The notes beneath the pieces are model-generated. The model searched no databases. It saw nothing but the letters and a program-made list of their open reading frames with translations, and was not told the origin of the DNA. Both the position numbers and the translations under genes were made by a program. 35,231 bases of DNA from Promethearchaeati archaeon (GTDB lineage Archaea > Asgardarchaeota > Atabeyarchaeia > Atabeyarchaeales > Atabeyarchaeaceae), in NCBI GenBank assembly GCA_019058495.1, contig JAHPYV010000005.1:1-35231 (forward strand). Reading direction: 5' to 3'. Positions within the stretch are counted from its first letter, which is position 1. Every line of letters begins with the position of its first letter. Of this stretch, positions 28,601 through 35,231 are shown one piece after another.

Positions 28601-28931
28601 CATGAAAGTCAAGATCCTGTACAAGGTGAGTGAGCCGTACAGAAAACCAAACATAATCGAGTATATTACAACCCACAAGTTGGACATCATCATAAACATA
28701 GCCTCTGCAAGTACGATAGACAAGTATGCGTCGATGATGGATGATGAATACATAATGCGCAGGAAGGCTGTGGAGTTCAACATACCAGTCTTTACCAATC
28801 TGCAACTTGTCAAGGTGCTTGCTCATGCAATAAGTACTGAAGCAAAAAGAAATAGTAGCGGAGAGAATGATCGAATCAACCCGAAACCTTTGGGCAAATA
28901 TATGGAACAAATACCTTGGAAACTCTGGTAG
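25623..28931 (+). CDS. carB: Carbamoyl-phosphate synthase large subunit
   Basis: 1102 aa; [40 protein letters not shown] and duplicated ATP-grasp halves; 15 nt after carA. Confidence 0.96.
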   Translation: [1102 protein letters not shown]

Positions 28932-28975
28932 ACGAAATTGGTCAAGATTCCTCTCCAAAATAGACCTTTGCCGGA

Positions 28976-29305
28976 CTACTCCTCATCTTTCTCCTTGTCC
29001 TTCTCTTTCTCTTTCTGCTTTCCCTTGGACTTTGCCTTCTCCTTTTCCTTCTTCTGGTGCTGCTTCTCTCCACCTTTGGCAATCCAAGCCTTCTTACTGT
29101 CTCTTTCGACTCTTCCTTCTTTTTCCAGAGTGAGCAGCATTTTCAGAACAGTGTTCTGATCGTACTTCCCACTTAATATGCTGACTATAGCGCTGGGTCT
29201 ATGAGATTCAGCTTCAATAGTTGAAAGAACCTCTGATGCTACAAGCTTCTCGTCAAACTTGGTCGTCTTGGGTGCGGGTTGCTTCGCAGCCTTTAAGGTT
29301 TTCAT
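28976..29305 (-). CDS. Small winged-helix-like protein with C-terminal Lys/Glu-rich tail (possibly S25e-related)
   Basis: Central region VASEVLSTIEAESHRPSAIVSILSGKYDQNTVLKMLLTLEKEGRVERDSKKAWIAKGG, tail KEKEKAKSKGKQKEKEKDKEKDEE. Confidence 0.55.
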   Translation of the reverse strand: MKTLKAAKQPAPKTTKFDEKLVASEVLSTIEAESHRPSAIVSILSGKYDQNTVLKMLLTLEKEGRVERDSKKAWIAKGGEKQHQKKEKEKAKSKGKQKEKEKDKEKDEE

Positions 29306-29506
29306 TCTCGTTTGTCATCTCCAGGCCTTTTCTTAAGGCAGTAGTAGCCTGCTTTCTAATTAATTTTTCTGGAAGGGTATGTTTTTGACTAAGCTCACCT
29401 AGGTCAATCTTGGCCTTCGTCCGCTGGCTCAGTCATAGTTGGTTCTGAAAAAACTATTTAAGCGTACTTTTTAATAAACGTTAAGTCAGATGCGTTTCTG
29501 CCTTAA

Positions 29507-30088
29507 TTGGGGATGGTGAGACGATTATTGAGCACATCGCTCTCTGTTGCGCACGACATAGTCAATGACATCAAGGATGCTATCGACTCCCTTGACGAAA
29601 CCCGAATCAAGAAAATGATATCAGTCCTGCGCGACGTCAAGAAAAACCACAGGAAAGTTTTCGTTATGGGAGAAGGTCCCTCAGGCTTGGCTGCCAAGGC
29701 CTTGGCAATGAGATTGGCTGAGCTTTCGTACGATGTTTTCGTTATTGGGGAGACGATTACCTCTGCAGTCGAGAAAGGGGACGCATTCATAGTCATTTCG
29801 GCATCTGGAAAAACGCCCCTCGTGCTTGAAGCTGCTAAGATAGCAAAAGAGAAGGTCGGGGCAAAGATAATCGGTTTAACCGCATCAGATGATTCCCCAA
29901 TAGGCAAACTAGCTGACCCTCTCCTGACTATCAAGACAAAGTCAATCGAAACTGATGATGAAGACATTTACTTGAGCACACAACTTACTGGTAGTCGTGT
30001 TTCATCTAAGAGGACAATATTCCAGTTGGCGACAAGCTGTATTCTTGAAGCAATTGTGTCTGAGTTAGCATCAACTGGAGCCAGATAG
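29507..30088 (+). CDS. SIS-domain protein, 6-phospho-3-hexuloisomerase-like
   Basis: VFVMGEGPSGLAAKALAMRLAELSYDVFVIGE, FIVISASGKTPLVLEAAKIAKE, AKIIGLTAS. Confidence 0.82.
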   Translation: MGMVRRLLSTSLSVAHDIVNDIKDAIDSLDETRIKKMISVLRDVKKNHRKVFVMGEGPSGLAAKALAMRLAELSYDVFVIGETITSAVEKGDAFIVISASGKTPLVLEAAKIAKEKVGAKIIGLTASDDSPIGKLADPLLTIKTKSIETDDEDIYLSTQLTGSRVSSKRTIFQLATSCILEAIVSELASTGAR

Positions 30089-30176
30089 ATCAGACGCTAA
30101 TTGGAGTCATCTTTGACCTTCTCTTTCTATCAGGCATTCATCATGAGGTGGTCACCCAGACTGTCTCATCATAAGA

Positions 30177-30185
30177 TTTATATAG
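30177..30185 (+). promoter_or_regulatory. TATA box (TTTATATAG) of the thermosome operon
   Basis: Strong archaeal TATA consensus about 120 bp before the first thermosome ATG. Confidence 0.55.
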
Positions 30186-30300
30186 AAGTTTTATTCGCTA
30201 TCCTCGTGCATAAACTCGATAAGAAATGTTCAGTACGGTTTTCCATTCTCTGTTCAGTTCTAAGATCGAGTAAATTGAAAATAGAGGTGAGTAGAACCAT

Positions 30301-31953
30301 ATGTCTACGCAAGCAGGGCAAGGAACACCTGTTCTAATACTAAGAGAAGGTTCCAATAGGAGCACTGGAAGAGACGCACAGCGAGCAAATATCATGGCTG
30401 CTCGTGTAATTGGAGAGACTATCAAGTCATCTCTTGGTCCAAAAGGTATGGACAAAATGCTGGTTGACACTATGGGCGATGTGACAGTGACTAACGATGG
30501 AGCGACAATACTGAAGGAAATGGATGTACAGCACCCAGCAGCAAAGATGATGGTTCAAGTTGCAAAGTCAGTTGACAACGAAGTTGGAGACGGAACAACA
30601 TCAGCAGTGGTACTATCAGCTGCACTTCTCAAGGAAGCAGAGGAACTCATTAACATGGGACTGCATCCAACAGTTGTGGTAGATGGGTACAGAAAAGGCT
30701 TGGAAAAATCCCTGGAGATTCTCGATGAGATTTCCATGCCTATTGAGTTTGACGACGATGAGGGCCTCAAGAAGATAGCAATAACCTCGATGAGAAGCAA
30801 ACTAGTGGCAGGCTCCGCTGCGTTCCTAGCTGATCTGGCCGTAAAGGCAGTGAAACAGATAACTGAAGAAGTTGATGGAACGCGAAAGGCAGACATCAGC
30901 TATGTCAAAGTCGACAAGAAGCAAGGTGGGGCCACAGGCGACACGCACCTAGTCAATGGGATTATTCTAGATAAAGAAGTTGTTCATCCAGGGATGCCTA
31001 AGCTCGTCAAGGACGCCAAGATAGCATTGCTTTCGTGTCCGCTTGAAGTTGAAAAGACGGAAGTGACAGCTAAGATCAACATAACTGATCCGACCAAGAT
31101 GCGTTCATTCTTGGACGAAGAGACCAACATTCTTAAGGGTATGGTTGACAAGATCAAAGAAGTTGGAGCGAATGTAGTTCTCTGCCAGAAGGGAATAGAT
31201 GATGTTGCACAACACTTCCTAGCCAAGGAAGGTATTGTGGCAATCCGCAGGATAAAGGAGTCCGATATAGAGAAGCTTGCTAAAGCAACTGGTGCAAAAA
31301 CTGCAAACACGATGGATGACTTGACAAGCGAAGACTTGGGTTATGCTGAGAGTGTTGAAGAGCGAAAGATAGGAGACGACAAGATGACCTTCATCGAAGG
31401 ATGCAAGTCTCCTAAAGCAGTAAACGTGTTAATCAGAGGAGGCACTGAGAGAATCGTTGCTGAGGCTGAGAGAGCTTTCCACGATGCTGTCTGTGTCGTT
31501 AGAAACGCCATAGAAGACGGAAAAATGGTCCCTGGTGGCGGAGCCCCCGAACTAGAAGTTTCGAGAAAACTGAGGGAATATGCTGACACACTCGAAGGTA
31601 GAGAACAACTAGCCGTCAAATCCTTCGCAAACGCTACAGAAATCATTCCGAAGACCTTAGCCGAAAACGCTGGGTTCGACGTACTAGAAGTGATGGGCGA
31701 GCTAAGGAAACGCCACACCGAAGGAGAACTCTGGGCAGGCGTCAATGTCTTGGGTGACCAGGACAAAATCGCTGACATGAAGGAACTCAATGTACTAGAG
31801 CCACTGAGGGTCAAAGTGCAATCGGTAAAATCAGCGACTGAGGCAGCGGAAATGATCCTGAGAATAGACGATGTCATTGCCTCTGGAAAGACCAAAGGTC
31901 CAGGTGGACCAGGCGGACCCAAGCCAGGAGCTGGAGGCGGAGAAGAAGACTAA
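30301..31953 (+). CDS. Thermosome subunit (group II chaperonin)
   Basis: [83 protein letters not shown]; Gly/Pro-rich acidic tail. Confidence 0.97.
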   Translation: MSTQAGQGTPVLILREGSNRSTGRDAQRANIMAARVIGETIKSSLGPKGMDKMLVDTMGDVTVTNDGATILKEMDVQHPAAKMMVQVAKSVDNEVGDGTTSAVVLSAALLKEAEELINMGLHPTVVVDGYRKGLEKSLEILDEISMPIEFDDDEGLKKIAITSMRSKLVAGSAAFLADLAVKAVKQITEEVDGTRKADISYVKVDKKQGGATGDTHLVNGIILDKEVVHPGMPKLVKDAKIALLSCPLEVEKTEVTAKINITDPTKMRSFLDEETNILKGMVDKIKEVGANVVLCQKGIDDVAQHFLAKEGIVAIRRIKESDIEKLAKATGAKTANTMDDLTSEDLGYAESVEERKIGDDKMTFIEGCKSPKAVNVLIRGGTERIVAEAERAFHDAVCVVRNAIEDGKMVPGGGAPELEVSRKLREYADTLEGREQLAVKSFANATEIIPKTLAENAGFDVLEVMGELRKRHTEGELWAGVNVLGDQDKIADMKELNVLEPLRVKVQSVKSATEAAEMILRIDDVIASGKTKGPGGPGGPKPGAGGGEED

Positions 31954-32004
31954 ACAATCAGTTGAACACGACTAAAGAAGAAATATATGGAGTGTGATTG
32001 AGTA

Positions 32005-33690
32005 ATGTCTGCACAACTTGGTGGAACTCCTGTGTTGATACTCAAGGAGGGAACAAGCAGAAGCCGAGGCAAAGATGCTCAAGGCTCAAACATCTTAGCT
32101 GCCAAGGTCATAGCGGAAGCCATAAGGACGACGCTTGGTCCGCGAGGGATGGACAAGATGCTTGTTGACAGTCTCGGGGATGTGACCTTGACAAATGACG
32201 GTGCAACAATACTTAAGGAGATAGATGTACAGCACCCAGCTGCAAAGATGATTGTTGAAGTTGCCAAAGCTCAAGACGACGAAGTGGGAGACGGAACGAC
32301 AACCGCAGTTATTCTTGCGGGCGAATTGCTCAGGAAAGCCGAAGAACTGTTAGACCAAGACATACATCCAATAACAATAATCTCTGGGTACAAGAAAGCT
32401 GCTGACGAAGCAACGAAGTATATTGAAAGCATTGCCTTACCAGTTGACCCTGATGATAAAGAAACGTTGGTGAAGATTGCCGCGACGTCACAGAACTCAA
32501 AAGCTGTCAAAGGCGCGAGAGAGCACTTTGGTAAAATAGCTGTTGACGCTGTCATGTCGATTGTTGAGAAACGCGGAGACAAACTAAGAGCCGACATTGA
32601 GCTAATCAACGTTATCAAGAAGCAAGGCAAGAGCATGTTCGAAACTGAACTCATCAACGGCATGATAATTGACAAGGAAATAGTTCATGCGAGAATGCCA
32701 AAGAGAGTCAAGGACGCTAGGATAGCACTTCTGGACGCGCCGTTGGAGATCGAGAAGACAGAAATGGATGCAGAAATCAGGATCACTGATCCAACGCAAA
32801 TGAAGGCCTTTCTGGATGAAGAGGAAAAGATGCTCAAAGAAATGGTAGACAAAGTTGTCAAAGTTGGTGCCAACGTTATCATCTGTCAGAAAGGAATTGA
32901 TGACCTAGCTCAACACTATCTCGCCAAAGCTGGCATTGTAGCCATTCGAAGAGCAAAGAAGTCCGATATGGAAAAACTCTCCAAGGCAACCGGCGGAAGA
33001 ATCGTGACAAACCTTGATGACTTGACCGAAGAGCAACTTGGACAAGCTGGTCTCGTTGAAGAAGTCAAAATAGGTGACGACAAACTGACTTATGTAAGGG
33101 AATGCAAAGAACCACGAGCAGTAACAATTCTGATCAGAGGTGGCACTGAGCACGTCGTAGACGAAGCAGAAAGATCAATGCATGATGCCCTATGTGTGGT
33201 ACGAGACGTCATTGAGGACCAGAAGATGCTTGCAGGCGGCGGAGCACCCCACATGCAGATAGCTAGGCACCTAAGAGACTTCGCAGAGGCTGGCGGAAAA
33301 GAGCAACTTGCGATTGAGGCCTTCGCCGACGCCATGGAAGTCATACCAAAGACCCTTGCAGAGAACGGCGGCTACGACCAACTCGACATACTGGTCGAGC
33401 TCAGGGCAAAACATCAAAAGTCTGATGGCAAGTGGTTCGGCGTCAACGTATTCACTGGAAAAGCAACCGACATGAAAAAGGAGAACGTGTTAGAACCACT
33501 TAGGGTAACAGAGCAAGCAATAAAATCAGCGTCAGAAGTGGCTGAAATGATCCTGAAGATAGATGACGTTATAGCTTCGAAGGCAATGAGCGAGAAAGGC
33601 GGACCACCTGGCGGTATGCCTGGCGGAGGCGGAATGCCTCCTGGCATGGGCGGCATGGGTGGTATGGGCGGCATGGGCGGCGAGTACTAG
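32005..33690 (+). CDS. Thermosome subunit (group II chaperonin), paralogue with GGM-repeat tail
   Basis: [61 protein letters not shown]-terminus [17 protein letters not shown]. Confidence 0.97.
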   Translation: MSAQLGGTPVLILKEGTSRSRGKDAQGSNILAAKVIAEAIRTTLGPRGMDKMLVDSLGDVTLTNDGATILKEIDVQHPAAKMIVEVAKAQDDEVGDGTTTAVILAGELLRKAEELLDQDIHPITIISGYKKAADEATKYIESIALPVDPDDKETLVKIAATSQNSKAVKGAREHFGKIAVDAVMSIVEKRGDKLRADIELINVIKKQGKSMFETELINGMIIDKEIVHARMPKRVKDARIALLDAPLEIEKTEMDAEIRITDPTQMKAFLDEEEKMLKEMVDKVVKVGANVIICQKGIDDLAQHYLAKAGIVAIRRAKKSDMEKLSKATGGRIVTNLDDLTEEQLGQAGLVEEVKIGDDKLTYVRECKEPRAVTILIRGGTEHVVDEAERSMHDALCVVRDVIEDQKMLAGGGAPHMQIARHLRDFAEAGGKEQLAIEAFADAMEVIPKTLAENGGYDQLDILVELRAKHQKSDGKWFGVNVFTGKATDMKKENVLEPLRVTEQAIKSASEVAEMILKIDDVIASKAMSEKGGPPGGMPGGGGMPPGMGGMGGMGGMGGEY

Positions 33691-33721
33691 TAGGAAAACT
33701 GCAACCGAAAAATGCAACACG

Positions 33722-33774
33722 CCTCAAAACGTCCTCCCTTTTTTGAGGGAAACTTACATTCTTCTTTTTCTTTT
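33722..33774 (+). terminator. Terminator after thermosome operon: CCTCAAAA-11 nt-TTTTGAGG hairpin followed by T-rich tract
   Basis: Perfect 8-bp inverted repeat 33722-33729/33741-33748 and downstream TTCTTCTTTTTCTTTT. Confidence 0.55.
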
Positions 33775-33844
33775 GCATTCGTCCTTTGCATACCCTTTTG
33801 TGCGGAAGCAGTTATTATATAGGTTTCACGATTAATTATCCAAG

Positions 33845-34378
33845 ATGTTCATGGTGAGACCGATGGGCGAGAATCGTTTCAAGTCATATATCTTCGTCCC
33901 TGAAAAGGCAAAGTACTCCAAAGGCCTCGATAGACCGAATGTTGATTGCCTTCTGTGCGCAATGGCAAGAGGGGACAGAGAAGTTGAAACCAAAGTTGTA
34001 TTCCAAGACGACAGAAATATGATCGTACTGAACAAGTTCCCATATAACCCCGGCCATTTAATGGTCTTCCCAAAAAAGCACGTTGAAAAGCTTACAGATT
34101 TGGACGAAGAGGATCTTGTTGTATTCTTCAAGTTGGTTAGGAAAGCATCCACCCTTATCGAGAAGACATATGATCCCAAGGGTATGAATTTAGGAATAAA
34201 CCAAGGGCGAGCTGCTGGCGCCAGTGTAGCACACTTTCACTTGCATATAGTTCCAAGATTTGAGAGCGAAACTGGTTTCATGGAAATATCAGCAGGAAGC
34301 CGGGTAATTCATGAGTCTCTTGATGACAGTTTGAAGAAGCTCCTCAGCAATATAGAGATTCTGTCGAAGGATGAGTAA
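33845..34378 (+). CDS. HIT-family hydrolase/phosphorylase
   Basis: HFHLHIVPR histidine triad; CLLCAMARGD N-terminal motif; TATA-like TTATATAGG about 30 nt upstream suggests a leaderless mRNA. Confidence 0.9.
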   Translation: MFMVRPMGENRFKSYIFVPEKAKYSKGLDRPNVDCLLCAMARGDREVETKVVFQDDRNMIVLNKFPYNPGHLMVFPKKHVEKLTDLDEEDLVVFFKLVRKASTLIEKTYDPKGMNLGINQGRAAGASVAHFHLHIVPRFESETGFMEISAGSRVIHESLDDSLKKLLSNIEILSKDE

Positions 34379-34549
34379 GTGAAGCTGGGAGTCACCCTTT
34401 GTCGTAATTATTCTTACTCAATAATGTGTCCCGTTGCGACTTCACGTGTTTTGAAACAAAGGTTTTTTAGTATCTGGTTCGTACTTATTTATTAGAGTTT
34501 GCATTAAGTTGATTATGAAAACTAATAACCTCCTTTGAGGCTTTTATTC

Positions 34550-34834
34550 ATGGGAATCGAAGTACTTGACGTTAGAGGCAAGATTTGCCCCGTTCCACTG
34601 TTGTTGACAAAGCGAAAACTCGAATCAATGAGGAATAGTGAGGAATTGGAAGTAATAGGTGACTACCCGCAGACGAGGGACAACATCCAGAGACTTGTCC
34701 AGAGAATGGGAAGCGAGACTCTCAAAATTGAAGAATCGGATGATGAATTTAGGATATTTATCAGGAAAAATGCTTTGAAAGTTCATAGAGTAGTTCTTGA
34801 AGAAGACTCGTCCTGCACACCACGTAAGCATTAG
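34550..34834 (+). CDS. TusA/SirA-like sulfur carrier family protein
   Basis: LDVRGKICPVPLLLTKRKLESMRNSEELEVIGDYPQTRDNIQRLVQRMG (CPxP motif). Confidence 0.85.
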   Translation: MGIEVLDVRGKICPVPLLLTKRKLESMRNSEELEVIGDYPQTRDNIQRLVQRMGSETLKIEESDDEFRIFIRKNALKVHRVVLEEDSSCTPRKH

Positions 34835-34878
34835 AGAAAGAAGCAAGACAGAATTCTCCTTTGTAGGGTTGCTTTGTT

Positions 34879-35231
34879 ATGAAGGACAGCTTATCTTTGA
34901 GACTCGAGTTTTACAACTCCTTCATCGTAGTATGCGAAGAAAAAAGTTTCTCAAGGGCTGCCAATAGAATAGGACTGTCGCAAGGTGCCATAAGTCAGCA
35001 TATAGCTGCCCTGGAAAAGATTTATGGAGCAAAGTTACTTCAGCGAGGAGGAGAAGAAGTCAACGTCACCCCTACAGGTGAAACTGTTCTAAGACGGGCG
35101 TATGAAATACTTGCAACAGAGAGAAGGCTCCGCGAGGAAGTGACGAAGATGACTGGCGCGACGAGCCACACTATACTGATTGCCGCGAGTACTATTCCGG
35201 GAGAACACCTCCTGCCAATCATCATAAAGGG
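34879..35231 (+). CDS. LysR-family transcriptional regulator, truncated by window edge
   Basis: MKDSLSLRLEFYNSFIVVCEEKSFSRAANRIGLSQGAISQHIAALEKIYGAKLLQRGGEEVNVTPTGETVLRRAYEIL...STIPGEHLLPIIIKG; open at the window end so absent from the ORF track. Confidence 0.88.
   Translation, partial: MKDSLSLRLEFYNSFIVVCEEKSFSRAANRIGLSQGAISQHIAALEKIYGAKLLQRGGEEVNVTPTGETVLRRAYEILATERRLREEVTKMTGATSHTILIAASTIPGEHLLPIIIK

Noticed and set aside
28867-29159. Plus-strand Ser/Phe/Pro-rich ORFs after carB
   Set aside because: Antisense to the KE-rich tail of the winged-helix-like protein; low-complexity shadow translation.
30555-33674. Several long minus-strand ORFs opposite the thermosome genes
   Set aside because: Antisense artefacts with low-complexity Ser/Ala/Pro translations; the plus-strand reading is an unambiguous group II chaperonin.

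Overview
This 35.2 kb window looks like a compact archaeal chromosome segment. Chaperonin paralogues, a Cdc48/VAT ATPase, the archaeal pantoate kinase + phosphopantothenate synthetase pair, an AMP phosphorylase and a geranylgeranyl-reductase-like flavoprotein suggest a Thermoproteota/TACK-type anaerobe; that lineage call is inference. Most of the window is conserved core metabolism: NadA, RtcB, class III RNR (NrdD) and its radical-SAM activase, TrxB, NnrD/E, CarAB, 6-phospho-3-hexuloisomerase, two thermosome subunits, a HIT protein, a TusA-like protein and a LysR regulator. I found no CRISPR array, tRNA, rRNA, intein or transposase. The least ordinary stretch is about 4.6-6.8 kb. It carries a truncated TFS/RpoM-like zinc-ribbon protein, an unrecognised protein with two apparent Cas2/PaaX-like half-repeats, an unlisted 44-aa hyperacidic smORF (34/44 residues Asp/Glu), and a long leader with palindromes in front of a glutaredoxin-like + NrdD operon. 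Other items worth checking are a CooT-like (Met-Cys) putative nickel protein with a C-terminal extension, a perfect 15-nt palindrome just upstream of trxB, and a zinc-ribbon membrane protein whose apparent N-terminus lacks a canonical start codon. No clear multi-gene novel defence or mobile system is visible.
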